Assembly (NCBI GenBank): GCA_030549775.1
Contig: CM060181.1
Coordinates: 32,338,753-32,402,752 of the forward strand
Length of the DNA stretch: 64,000 nucleotides
DNA from: Tamarix chinensis
Taxonomy: Eukaryota > Streptophyta > Magnoliopsida > Caryophyllales > Tamaricaceae
Direction: 5' to 3'
Made by a program: the position numbers and the translations under genes
The notes under the pieces: model-generated
What the model saw: the letters and a program-made list of their open reading frames with translations, nothing else
Told to the model about the DNA's origin: nothing
The model's database searches: none
Part shown: piece after piece, positions 1 through 12,700 of the stretch
How the letters are laid out: each line of letters opens with the position of its first letter
How positions within the stretch are numbered: the first letter of the stretch is position 1

Positions 1-296
1 TCGTATTTCCATACTTAGTTGTGTTTTGTACTATGCTTTATGTTTTGAAAAACGTACTCTTTGGTTTGTAATCCTAAGATGCACTCTGATTTCTATATGA
101 ATTATGTTTTACTGATGATTCGCGTTTATTGTTAACTTTATTTAGCCTTAGCACTTAGTACTGGAATGGTAGGAGTGTACCGGTCTGGTACTAAGTGTGG
201 CGGTAACGCCCCCGAGTTTACGGTTTTATCTTTTCGCTTCCGCTAAACCTTTTTTATTAAACGAAATTTTTCAGTAGTAAATTTGGGGGTGTTACA
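1..296 (+). mobile_element. 3' end of a Ty3/gypsy-type LTR
   Basis: The segment ends in GGGGGTGTTACA at 285-296, the usual 3' terminus of plant gypsy LTRs whose 5' end reads TG. The bases before it (a GGTACTAAGTGTGGCGGTAACGC-like stretch, then CGCTTCCGCTAAACC) resemble the R/U5 part of such LTRs. No primer-binding site follows at 297, so this is a 3' LTR or a solo LTR. The left part lies outside the window. Orientation is read from the terminus only; no coding sequence supports it. Confidence 0.55.
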
Positions 297-1193
297 AGAA
301 AGGAGGAGAGGCGTGAATGTGTGTAGTTATACATACACACAGACACAGACACACACACACATATACATACATGGGTAACTAGGAGGGGAAGAAGATGACG
401 AAGGGGAGAAGACCATGGCATTCGGTGTGCAGGGTGGGTAAGCAGGGTGTCGAGGAAGTTATGTAGGGGTGGTTGATGGTATAGAGGGCAGGTAGTGAAG
501 GTTCATGCAAGGTAGGTGAGGAAGTGGCAGAGCAATAGGGGAGCAGGTTGCATGGTCAAGAAAGGAAACAATGATAACGTGTAGTGGGCATTGGTAAGGC
601 TCTATTTAGCCAGAAGAGGAAAGAGGAAAGAGGAAAAGGAAAGGAAGAAGGATTCGGAGTAGGAGAGAAATAAAAGAGAAAATAATGCAAAAAAAAAAAA
701 GGAAAGGGGGAGGTTGGTTGGGCTAGACATAGTTCAAGGAAGGAAGGAAAGAAAAAAAATTAGGTTGGGTTGGTTGTAGCTTGTGGAAGGAAGGAAAAAG
801 AAGAAGAGAGAAGGTGGGTTGGGTGTGGGGTAGAAAAAAATAAGGAAAAGAAAAGGAAAAAGAGAAAAGAAAGAAAAAGGGGGAAAGGGAAGGAAGAAAA
901 ATAAACAAAGAAGTAAATTTAGGGTTAGAATTAGAATTAGGTTGCATTTAGGATTACGATGAAATTAATTTATCTATATTTAGGGTATCCAATTAAGAAA
1001 AATAAGCCGGGTAAAATTATTGGCCTAGGGTGGATTTAAATAAAAAGAATAAAAAATAATTAAGATAAATTTATCAAAGAATGCACAATTGTTAAGGGTT
1101 GACAAAAATAATCAAGGTAATACGTAAGGGTTAAGTTTTCGGATAAAATGATAAATGCTCAAACTTAAGGTTACAAAAATTTGAGGTATTACA
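297..1193. repeat. Purine-rich repeat block, probable LTR interior
   Basis: Bases 300-950 are strongly purine-biased (runs of GAAAGG, GGAAGG, GGGTGG), with a CA/CACAGA microsatellite at about 331-366. An AT-rich stretch follows and ends in TTTGAGGTATTACA near 1193, which looks like another LTR end. The same order (G-rich, AT-rich, LTR-like end) recurs at 32345-33826. Short open frames here are low-complexity and not credible proteins. Confidence 0.4.
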
Positions 1194-1530
1194 ATCATTA
1201 AGGGAGGAGGGAATGGAATTTAATATCTCAACACCGACAATATTTGCTTTAATACCGATAATCGATCAATGGTAATAAGTGAGTGATATTTGGTCAAAAA
1301 TAAATAGGAGAAAAAAATGTCGGCAAGGAACGAGGAGTAATAATAAAATGCTTAATACCGATGATTTACTCTTAATATTGATGATTGATCGTTGGTAAGT
1401 GTTTTAATTTATTATTATTATTTTTTTTTGTGCAAGTGAAACAACCTTGTCGGATATAGTTCCCCTTAATACTGATGATAAGAGTATTAATATCGATGGT
1501 TATAATCGTCGATTTTAAGGGTTTCTTATA
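1194..1530. repeat. Dispersed AATACCGATGAT-type motif cluster
   Basis: A 12-base motif close to TAATACCGATGAT recurs about six times (near 1229, 1252, 1352, 1373, 1468 and 1487) with variable spacing. Clusters of short degenerate motifs are typical of subterminal regions of CACTA elements. The right end of the CACTA element at 8800 carries a related TAGTACCGACTAT, but no CACTAC terminus is visible here, so the link is only suggestive. Confidence 0.35.
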
Positions 1531-4500
1531 ATCTAACCCACGAACCCTAGCTCCTCATTTGTTATCTTCTTCTTTGACTTCTATTTTCTTTCTCTTTTAT
1601 TGGCAAAAAATTCCACCATTTTTTCATCTTCTTTTTCAACTTTGTCCTCCATTTTTTCCCTTTTTGAATGTTTGTTTTAATCTAATCTCTAATTCTTATG
1701 TAGTTTTTGGTATAAGTATAAACCAAAGCACCACCATTGTGCTGCCATAGCCTATAGGGCACCATCACGCTGCAGCCAAGCACCACCATTGTGCTGTCGT
1801 ATAGCACCATAGCGTTGTCACGGAGCACCACCGTATTATTAATTTGGTATAATTATTATGTATTTGCTTGTTTTATATTAATTGTTGTATGGCATTATTT
1901 TATTACCACTATCAAATTAAATCTATTTCTAACCTAAATAATAATTAAAAATATAGCAAAAGGTAAGAAATGATCGTTTCCACAAGGAAAATGCAATTTA
2001 AAACTTTAAAATATTAAGTAAAAGAATGAAAATTTTAATTACATAGAATAAATAAAGTAAGAAAACAAAAATTTTATTTACAATATTAACAATGGTTTGG
2101 GGGTTGATACGTGGAAAATTAAAATAAAACTAATAACTAAATTAATAATCGAACTATTCTAGTAACTAGACTAATCTATAAGATAAATAATTAAAATTAA
2201 AAATATAAAATTAAATTAATTAATAACTAAACTAATATATACTTATCTTACCCTTGTCCGTCCTAACATCTATATTAAATTCGTATAGCCAATTTTTATA
2301 TTAAGTATCGGATATATAAATAATCAAGTTTGATAGATTAATGGTAAATAATTAACACCCTAACTCTCCTGACTTCTATCTTTATATAATTACGCTAACT
2401 TCAGTGTTTTTTCTAATACTAATTAACCTCTCTAAATTAATTTTTTTCTATTCCATTAATATAGAGATAACAACTTCATTACGTTCTAAGAAAACTCATT
2501 AATCCTAGCCAACTTAAAAACTGTGCATTTTTAACACAACTAGAATAAATTATATTTTAATTTAATTCAGTTACTTGTGAAGACCCCAACTTAAATTAAT
2601 TACTACTTGTTTCCATTAATTACTAACTTATTAGAATTAACCAAATAGCTATAACCCACAATTCTAAATATAAAATTGATCACACTTCATATAAGTGACA
2701 ATACTTTAAACATTAATAAAAAATATGATTTATATATCAAAGTACATTAATTCATAATTTTTAATATTTAAGTTCGATAAAAATCAAGATTTAATAAAAT
2801 ATAGCTACTAAAATTAATACATATCACATGTATGATTAGGAATACATAAAAAAATAAGTAGAGGATTATATAAAAATAAAAAATACATATAGGAACTTTA
2901 AATATAGGAACTTTCCAATTGTAATTATTTCTTCCGCCGATCGATTACTCCCCACAATATTATAAATACGCCCGCTTACTATAATTATTCCCTCTATTCA
3001 TATAAATTCTAAACTTTGATTTATTAGGTTCTTAATTTATATGTGGAATGGAGCATTAAGAAAGATCAACAGTAGATAAACTCTCGGGCGCGACCAATGT
3101 CCTCTAAATTTTTTTTCTTCTGCTCTGTGCATCCGTGCGGCTATCTCTCCTTTATTTCCATTCTTTTTTTTTTCTTTTCTTTTCTTCATCAGATCCACTA
3201 CATAATTTATATATCAATCTATTGGCTGATTATTATTTTTCCTTTGCGATACAGGTTGTCGAAGTTTTTACCGATTCAACAAGTTTAATATTATCTTATA
3301 TCTTTTCTTCACTATTACTGCTCTGCTCAGTAGTTCCAAGATTTTTGGCTCCCCCCCCCTTTCACACACATATATATATATATGATAAATATGCATTTGG
3401 CTGCTGACCTAAGTACATTTGTTTTCCTGCACAAGAAAATAAAATAATAAATGGAGTTTCTAAACTTTTCTAACAACTCTTATATCCATAATTTTAAATT
3501 TAACTTTGATTATTTTATGATCTGATTTAGCATAAATCTCTAGAAATAAGAATTGTTGATCTCATTTTTATCTTTTCATAGAAGTTTAAATTTCTAAATC
3601 TGAGTTCATATGAAAATTTTATGGTTAAAATACGATATATTGTCAATATTATTGCAAATTTATCCTTAAATATGTTTTAACTAAAACAATTAAGATTATT
3701 ATCATTTAAGCACACAATTATAAATAATGTGAATAACCTCAAATAATACTTAAATAAATGATCAAAAATTTAAATTAAGAGGGCATAAAATAGATAAAAA
3801 TATGCATTCATCATTGTGTATTATTTAAATTGAAATAATTTTCTGAATTAGATTATTGTTGTTGGGGTATGATTAATTAATTACGTTATTTTAATTAGAT
3901 GTTGTATAACTAGATTATTAGATCATTGTAGTTAGGTTTTATATAATTGTTTAATTAGCTTTTGTATAATTGAATTATTTGATTATTATAATTATATTAT
4001 GTGTATAATCAAATTATTGTACGTAGTTATTACTATACATGTTAGATTAGAAGTAATATTTGTTAGAGAATAATAAATATTTTAGTTAAATGTGTTATTA
4101 ATATATATGTTGGGCGCATGTATGCTTTTAAAGGTAGCATATTAGTAGACATTAAATTTGGTCATATATAATTTTTATTTTTTGTTGAGTTTGTTAGATT
4201 ATGTGTTTAATTCGTATCTTAGTATGTAAGCATGTTAGTTTATGTAATTCACATATTAATTCATAGGTGAATGATATAAATATATAATGTTGATTCATAA
4301 TGTATGAAAAGGTAAATACTAAAAAATAAAAAAAATTATTTTAAGATAATACGAAAACAATTAGAAAATTTTATTTTCATTTTTTATTGTATAATAATAG
4401 AAATTAATGGTGCAAATACTTCAAACAAATATGCAAATATAGAAACATTCATAACCTTAGAGAGTAAGACTTTTGTAAAATTATATAGCTAATATATTTG

Positions 4501-4840
4501 TCGTCATTGGATATAAAAAAAATCTGTGTAAGGTCATAGGTATGTGTGAACCTAGTTATTCAAAAATTAAAGGTAGCAAATTTAATATTAATGGATTTGA
4601 TAATGCACAAATATATTTAATCATTAATATATGATAGTTAAATATTTTAGGTAAAAAATTAATCTTTAACCTTATAGAGTAATTAATGAAATGATATAAA
4701 AAAAAACTCAAACATTTGATATTGTTTAATTTTACATAGTTGGACCCTTATGAAATTAAAATAAATGAAATAAAGTAAAAGTTAACTTAAAAAAGGGTCT
4801 TCATATTAAGGTTTATTATAATTTTATGCCATATTTTTAG
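1531..4840. other. AT-rich intergenic sequence, no gene seen
   Basis: There are no conserved protein segments on either strand. Small features: an imperfect tandem of AGCACCACCATTGTGCTG-like units at about 1723-1825, and a CT-rich stretch at 3090-3370 (see the possible promoter entry). The rest is AT-rich unique or decayed repeat sequence. Confidence 0.6.
2961..3200 (+). promoter_or_regulatory. Possible orphan promoter: TATA box and CT-rich leader
   Basis: TATAAATA at 2961-2968 lies in a locally less AT-rich patch and is followed about 130 bases on by a CT-rich stretch (3100-3190) of the kind seen in plant 5' leaders. No convincing coding exon follows; the short frames are hydrophobic, low-complexity products of the CT-rich run. 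It may be a decayed promoter or an LTR promoter. Confidence 0.2.
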
Positions 4841-4849
4841 GTGGTAAGA

Positions 4850-5390
4850 TGGTACTTAATGCATACCCTCTTTCCTATTTTAGGATGTCTCCAGAAGGGG
4901 ATATTAGGCATCATATAAGATGGATATGTGTTGTGCTAGATTGCATGGTAGAGAAGGGTTTGTATTTGGGACCATACAAGTTCAAGTCATATTATCTTTT
5001 GCTTAACTTACCATTTATACAACCATAAGTAAAGGCGATGACTAGATATCTATATTTTTTTTTATCACTGACGTTCCATTCTCTAGATTTATTGAGGGTG
5101 AATATTTTATAAAACACCATGATTTGATTGCTAGAGAGTTAATAGTGATTGATGATGAATGGAAGTCTTTCCATGAGATATTGGCAAGTGTATATCCTAA
5201 TTATCCAAGTGACTCATTTGGGATAGATGGGCCTTTTTCTAAAGAAGTGAAAGAGTAACCGATTCTATAAGAAAATTGTGGACTCGTTGGGTAATTGAGA
5301 GTTGGTCATCCAATGTTACCATGAGCTTTGGTAGGTGATTGAGAGCATAAAAATGTATACCCTAAAGGATGTACTAGCCTGTTGAATAAT
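4850..5390 (+). pseudogene. Unrecognised exon-like protein fragment
   Basis: Two conceptual segments look protein-like. 4880-5025 encodes a segment containing VVLDCMVEKGLYLGPYKFKS and ends before GTAAAGG, a plausible donor. After an AG at about 5087, a second segment runs to 5257 and contains ARELIVIDDEWKSFHEILA and DSFGIDGPFSKEVKE; a short related piece with IESIKMYTLKDVLAC follows near 5340-5385. Charge and codon distribution are more gene-like than the surroundings, but stops occur. I do not recognise the family. It lies directly upstream of the CACTA transposase remnant, so it may be a host gene piece carried or abutted by that element. Confidence 0.4.
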
Positions 5391-5789
5391 AGTTTTTAGT
5401 ATTAAGATTCCTTATTAGATATATACCTATGTTCTGTCTTACTGTTGTACATTGTATTTATTTAATTAATATTGTAGTATTGTTGTTTACTAAATTTAAT
5501 TATTGATAAAAATAAGTGAAAATTATTCACTTCAAAAATAATTTAATAAATAAGATGACCATCGATACTAATTGGACGAGGTTATGTAATCATGGATTTG
5601 TTGATTGGGCTTCAAGTTTTTATTTAATTGATAAATAATTGTCTAAATTCGGTTGGGTGTATTTTTTGTCCTTGTAAGAGTTATAACAATTATATTTGGT
5701 ACCCTCCTATTGTAATTAAAAGTCACATACTATGCTTTGGGTTCATGCAAATTTATGAGAAATGAGTATACTACATTGAAATTGAGTCA

Positions 5790-7700
5790 GTGCCAATTGA
5801 GGAGGATAGAGGAGATGAGATTATGCATATTTCAGGTGATTTGTTAGGTAGTAATCATGAGCCTTATGCAGATGACATGGTTGATAATGAACCCTTAGGC
5901 AGTGATAATTTTATTAATAAAGATGATAACATGATTTTAGATGATGATTTGGGGAATGATAGAGATCAATATTATGAATATTGTTTGAGGATATGGAGAC
6001 AAAATTATATCATAGATGCAATGATATTTTAGTAAAGTAGATGCATCATAAGGAGTTAAAAAAGTGGAGTAGTAAGTCATTGAATGGACTATTAAAGTTG
6101 TTGAAAGAGACACTTCTGGAAGGAAATAAGTTACCCGGATCACATTACAATGCTAAGAATATGATGAGTAAGGTTTAGGGTATGAATTAATTCACATATA
6201 CAGGTTTGATTGTCCATTTTTTGGAAGGAAATAAATAGTTGTCCAACATGTGCTACCTCTTGATGGGTAGATAAAGGTACAAAGGAAAAAAAATACCTCA
6301 TAAAGTGTTGCCGTACTTTCCTTTAATACTAAGATTAAAGAGATTGTATTCTTTTAGATATACTGCTAAAGACATAGAGATGTCTTTGACTAGGCGTTCT
6401 AGGGAGCCAGGGATGCTACAATATTTTGTTGATAGAAAAAGATGGAAAAATTTTGATTTGAAGTATTTGGATTTTGTTGCTAATCCTCAAAATGTTCATT
6501 TGGAGTTAGCATCTGATAGGTTTAATCCATTTTGTATGGATAGCAATTATAGCATGTGGCCGATAATTATGACTACCTATAACTTGCCCCTATGGCGATG
6601 CATAAAAGACCCATTTTTTATGTTGCCTTTGTTAATCCTTTATCGTCATGGTCCTTTGATGGATATTTTTGTGTTTCTTACACCATTGGTTGATGAATTG
6701 AAATATTTGTCAGTGGTAGAAGTTGAAACACGAGATGCTTTTAAGAGTAAAGTGTTCAAAATGCGTGTAAATTGTAATGTTGCTATGGACTATTAATAAT
6801 TTTCTTGCTTGATCATATCTCTCGGGATGGAATAAACAAGGATATCTTGCATGTCCTAGTTGTAATAAAGAGACTCCATCTTTTCGATTGAGAGGTAAGG
6901 TAGGATATATTGGACATAGGCAATTTCTTCCTAACAATCATCCATTGCGGAAAAATAAATTATTTGATGGTAAGGTTGAGAAAAGAATTCACTCTCATAA
7001 GTTTTTGTTTTCTAATATCTTGATGTAGTTGATTTACGTACAAGATCACCTATTTGGAAAATATTCTGGCAAGAGAAAGAGAAGTATTGATGAATTAAAT
7101 TGGAAAAAGAAAAGCATCTTCTATGAGCTTCTATATTAGTCTACGCTTATGCTAAAACATAATTTAGATGTCATATATATTAAATAGAATATTTCTTCTG
7201 ATTTGATTGAGATGTTACTATAGATTATAAAAGAACATGTATGTAATTGAGCACCCATATACTAATGAGAAGGAAAATAGTTCCTTTATTGATTAAATAT
7301 ATGGTACATATGCACACTAGCTTACTACATGCAAGTGCAAATATATACATACATACATGTTGCTGGACAACATGGACAATATCTTCCAACAGTTACTTAG
7401 TATTGTTGATTCAAAGGATACTGATAATGTAAGACGTGACTTTGCAAATATAAACATTAGACACGAGCTGCATCTTTATTATGATGGAAATAAGCTAATG
7501 AAGTTTACAGTTAAATATACACTTTCATCACATAATAAGCAACATTCCTTAACTTCATGAGGGATGTGAACTTTCCTTATGGTTTTGCTGGTAATTTAAG
7601 GAAGAATATTCTTAATCCTAGATTGAGCGAGTTAAAGTCACATGACCATTATGTCGTAATGCAACATCTGTTACTAGTGGCTGTGAGTTCTTTTTTAAAC
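5790..7700 (+). pseudogene. CACTA (En/Spm-type) TNP2-like transposase, decayed
   Basis: Conceptual translation across several frames follows plant CACTA transposases (transposase family tnp2). An acidic N-terminal region spans 5790-6030. A segment with LKKWSSKSLNGLLKLLKETL lies near 6055-6115. The best block, 6305-6796, holds FPLILRLKRLYSF, ASDRFNPFCMDSNYSMWPII, YNLPLWRCIKDPFFMLPLLI and VDELK in the family order. Next come a zinc-binding-like stretch (CPSCNKETPSFRL, about 6850-6890) and GHRQFLPNNH. 7380-7680 continues with RHELHLYYDGNKLMK and a LKSHDHYVVMQHLL segment. Many stops and frameshifts mean it cannot encode an active enzyme. It lies left of a CACTA terminus at 8800. Confidence 0.8.
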
Positions 7701-7884
7701 AAGTAAATAAGCAACCATTATTAAACTAAGTAGCTTCTTCACTCAAATATGTACAAGGAAATTTTAAGTGGCAGATTTGGAGAAAGCAGATGAGCATATC
7801 GGTTTTATTCTATGTAAGATAGAACACATATTTCCTCTATTATTTTTTAGAGTCATAATTTACTTACTAATCCACTAACTTGAA

Positions 7885-8075
7885 GAAGTAAGTTCATGGA
7901 AGATGAATGTATCCAATTGAGAGGGAATTAAAAGACTTAAAGAAGTATATACAAAATCTTGCTCGGCTAGAAAGTTCTATTGTTGAAGGTTTCGTAGCCA
8001 ATAAAGCATTATGTTTTTGTTCTATATACCCAAAAGATGGTTAGACTCGGTTCAACAAGTTAGATAAAATATAGA
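7885..8075 (+). pseudogene. DUF4218-like C-terminal CACTA region
   Basis: Conceptual translation reads MYPIERELKDLKKYIQNLAR, then SSIVEGFVANKALCFCS. This matches the WMYPFER..LK..V.N.A.PEGSIVEGY...E...FC pattern of the DUF4218 domain found downstream of tnp2 in plant CACTA transposons. It confirms that 5790-8800 is one decayed element on the plus strand. Confidence 0.7.
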
Positions 8076-8329
8076 TACAGTTGTAGAGAAGCATTAGCTA
8101 TCAATTTTCCAATCTTAGGCTCGCTTTATTGATAAGAAGACACATATGAATATAACATATAAAGTTAAGAAATGCATTCAGTTGTATGTTTTGAATAATT
8201 ATACAAAAATATAAAAATATTTAGAGTAAGTATATTATAATATTATCTATATTTATCATATATAGTATTATATATAAATAAGTAGTGAAAATGCATTACT
8301 TCAACAATGAACACATAACTGATAATCAA

Positions 8330-8800
8330 TAATGTGGGGTGACGGTGATTTAAACAAAATATAAAAGAAGGAATTTCCATCTTCTATTAAAAAATAATTA
8401 TTTTTAGTCCAAAAATCACCAGTAATAAAAATTTTCAACATTTTTAATATTCAAAAAATAGTCAGTACTAAATTATTTAACACATAATATTTTTAAATTT
8501 AGAATTAGCATTCATCAATAATAAGGCTTAATATAATCGGTAATATTTTTTTTAAATTGTCAATATTAGACTTAATAGCAACAATTTATTGTCAGTATAA
8601 AAGATAATTTAATATTTTTTTTGTCATTTTACATTGTTGGTAATAAATTTTAGTCCAACAAATTTATTTTTAGTATTACACTTTATTACCAATTCAATTA
8701 TACCAACGATTTAATTACACTTTATTTTTAGTAATAAGTATTTCCTGCAAACAACTCCTTAGTACCGACTATAAAATTATTTACTCTTATTCCTGTAGTG
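8330..8800 (+). mobile_element. Right subterminal region and terminus of the CACTA element
   Basis: The block ends in TTCCTGTAGTG at 8790-8800, whose reverse complement starts CACTACAGGAA, the hallmark CACTA terminus. The preceding 450 bases repeat short AT-rich motifs (variants of TTTTTAGTAATA and ACACTTTATTACC), as subterminal repeats do. The three bases after the terminus are TTA; the partner left terminus was not found, so the target duplication cannot be tested. Confidence 0.65.
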
Positions 8801-9702
8801 TTAATTAATGCTAGTATTAAAAATATAAAGCTTTTACTACGTTGGCAGTCTTATTGAGTGTCCTTGGATACGGCTTTGCATTTTCCATTCATCACCAAAT
8901 CTATAATCTGCATGCCACCCCGGGGACGAACACTGATGAACGGAAAAGAGAACTCGGAACAGTCACCAGTCCCATTGTCTGTACATGGCTTGCATGTAAC
9001 AAAAGGGATTCCAAGAATTTTACTATAATACAAGGGTTTTACAGTTGGTTCCAATAGGCCTGTTATGACTATGATAGATGCAACTGTACAATAACATCCA
9101 TGGACACGAATTTACCATTTACTCCCGGTCTGAAGCAGCAGAAACTGACCTGATATTCATAATAGCTCAAGCAGACCAGCAGCTTGACGCTTCTAAGAAT
9201 TTGGCACCTAAACATGTTGGGTTATGTACAATATTTGCAGTACATAGCTGTACTAATCTACTCTAGTCTTCAATTCCTTCACAAAGTAAGTTTGATCTGA
9301 ACTATTGCTCTTACCAGAAAATATTTTCAGTGCTAGTGTGGTTGCTATTTGCTGACTTGATCGATGGTGGTGCCCCGCGTGAAAGATCCAAGTTCAAACA
9401 AGAAAAATTTTACATGAAATCCCGAGAAACTGATAGCTGGAAAATTTTATCCTGTTGTAAAGACATGCAGCATGGTAAGTTATCAGTCCCATCAATGCCA
9501 GATGACCAGCTATAGCACCGACAAAACCAAGTCATAAGATAGAGAGAACAGTTTGGCATCAACATCCATCTGCAACTGTCTAGTTCGATGTACATATGTC
9601 ACATACAGCTATGAAAGTGAACGCATAGTTGAAAGCTAACATAATAGCTTTGCATGCACATAAACTCAGGGAACAATCAGCTTAAAATTCAAGTCAGTGA
9701 AA
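8801..9702 (-). other. 3' flank or untranslated region of the transporter gene
   Basis: This 0.9-kb stretch has a more balanced base composition than the AT-rich sequence to its left and lies immediately downstream of the PHT4 stop codon on the minus strand. Short frames on both strands are not recognisable proteins. It is most simply 3' untranslated and flanking sequence. The transcript end was not determined. Confidence 0.45.
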
Positions 9703-12700
9703 CTAACCTGATTCATCAAAATTGACCACCTCTCCAGTTGAAAATATGTTCCAGAATAGAGCAGCCAGAAAATACAAAACTGACGTGAGCCACAAGAATC
9801 CTTTGAAAGATCCAACGAGCTCTACAAAAAATCCAGCTCCAACTGTTCCCAAGATAGCGGCAAAAGTTCCAGCAGTATTTGACAATCCTAATAAAAAAAT
9901 GTACGCAAAATTTCAGTAACACAAATCAATCATGCTGGAATAAGATCCATGGAACTTAAACGTATGTTCACTTCTGTTATACAATTCCACAGATGAAGTT
10001 AGCATCAATCAGAAGATTAGAGAGAATATTTGATATCAAATGCATTGCATATACAGCAAATTATAATTATATATGTACCGTGTAGGACACCAGTATATTG
10101 TGGAGCAATCTCCTGTTGGAAGCACAATAAAAATTGAGATTATGATAAAGATGCACCCATACAAAACCACCAGAAAGATTTCTTGACAGTAACAAAATTA
10201 CGCAGTCACTGACCTGGATGTTTACAAGAAATCCAGAATGGCTAAAGGATTTAAGTCCCATTGCCAAAGTAAGCCAAGCAGAAGCAACCAATGGCGTTTT
10301 TGCTCCAATTAATCCCATGAGAGCAATTCCAGGACCAATAAATCCAACTGACTGCAGAAACCAAAAATCCCCAGAACTTAAGTAAAATATCAACGAAGCA
10401 CACACAGCATAGGAGGAGAAAAGTACAATGAACAAATAGAACAAATAGAACAAATGAGAAGCAAACACTCCACATTAAAACATGCACAGTTCATGAAACA
10501 ACCAAATTACTGCAGCAGTTGTCAATCATAATGGTTGGAACCAATGAATCTAGCAGTGATCTTGTCTTTTCAAATAAGAGATCATTCTCAAAATACACTT
10601 TCATGGAAAATTTTAAATCAGTTCAATGGCACATTACCAGCAACTACAAGAAATACAGAGGCATACACGTGAATGATCTGTGAAACAAGAAACAGCAAAG
10701 ATTGAGTACAACGTCAAGGAAAATTCTTGGCTGTACTTGGATAGCAAAGCAACAACCATGGGGTAGTTGTTAGAATCATTTGAGGCATACCTGCATAAAT
10801 TTGCGAGTCCAGGTGACACTTCTGCCACACTGTATTAGCTTATCCGACCAAGCACCAGCAAAATATCCGACCAAAGCCATCAGGCACCATGGGACAGCAC
10901 TAAACCATGCTGCTTGTCTTAAGTCAACGTGGTAAATCTGCAGTTTGAGATCTCACACGAATAACAATTACAGCATCAAAAAATTGAATAAGAAAGGAAA
11001 TCCAAAATCATTTGCACCAGGTCTTACAGTTTTGAAGTATATTGGCATCCACGACAGAATAACAAAGAAACCCTGCAAAAGGATAGGAAGTGTGATTTCA
11101 TTTAAATGCATGATGTATGATATAAACGAAGAAACTATAAGCTAACAAAAGATAAACACATCTTGTGCCATAACTTCCTATTTTTTCCACTCAAATTATA
11201 AGTAACGCCACCAGTAGTATTTAATAAACCTCATTGAATTGAATTAAGGGTTTTCCCATTTACCCTGTTTCGTTACATGGTAACAAAGCCAAATTATTGA
11301 AATGAACATAGTCAACTAACTCCTGGAATATTCTGTTATGATATTTACCCAGCTATGCATGGCGTTTGCAACCATAAGAGACCATGTTGGAGGCTTTGAG
11401 AGCAACTGTTTGAAAGGTGGAATCACTTTAGTTTTTGATTTGCTCTTGGGTAATTGTTGCCTCTTACTGAGTATGTAATTTAACTCATACTTTGAAATTT
11501 GAGGGCTTCTCTCTGGAGTACTAGATGTTGCAGACAGCCATACCAATACCCAAAGGAATCCAGAAAGCCCAAATATTACAAATGGTCCAAATAGACCACC
11601 CTGTGCCATGAGAATTGGAGAGAGCGCAAGTCCAACAGCACTTCCAAGCTGAAACCCAGCCATTGCTATCCCAACAGCTCTTGCACGTTCTACATTGGGA
11701 AACCATCTGGCAAGGAAATTTCAACAGCTTATTAATTTGCAAAATCTTGTACCATAATAAAGAAGTGGTGTTCACTTTACAAGCACCAAAAGTAACCCGT
11801 CAAACATCTATGTATTTATATTGTGCAGCTGATATACCACAGAACAAGAGAAAATTGATACCTTGACACCATGTTATTCATGCAGGGAAGAGCCACACCC
11901 TCCGCAGCTCCGAGCATAGCTCGACAGGCAAGCAAAGCCAATATAGAAAACTCGGCAGACCAAGGAGTGAGGAAAGTAGCTAGAGACCACATTGCAACAC
12001 CCCAAGACATGACCTTCTTACCGCCATAGTAATCCACCAAAGCTCCACCGGCTATCGGTGACACAAGGTATCCCCACAGGAAAGATGACTGCGATCAGTG
12101 ACTATTAGTTAATACAGCATCAACAAGGGAACCAATAAATATATATATATATTCAGATAGGAGATAAACTATGATTATGAATGTCAAGCCAACAACAACT
12201 GCTGGACTAGCAAAGTTTTCAAGCCGTTCAAAATCCATAAGAGAAATCAGGAGCTTAAACCGGGAATTGTATATTTGATAGTATACCAATATAGTCCAAA
12301 TTGAAGGAACAACAATTATATAATTTTCTAGACCAGAATATCATCAACATAACATCAAAACCAATTCACTGCTAAACTTATCAACGGAAAAGATACTCTC
12401 ACAAAATTGTAAATACAACTTTCAGCTCAGAAAATCAACTAGCCTAATAGAGAATTCAAATATCGACTTCAATTAGCATTCCGAAAACAGATCAGTTAGA
12501 ATGATTGCTTTAAAAGCATTGACTTAATGCCTTCTTTGGGTCTTTTTGTGCATTCCTTTTTTTCTATGCAAGTAATGAAAACGCTTAGCTCAAAACACAA
12601 CCACATGAATCCACATGCAGAAGTATTTCAATTGATCTATCTATCCAACTAGAAATAATTCCACAATTCAAAATCATTGATTACCATCAAACAAAAATTC

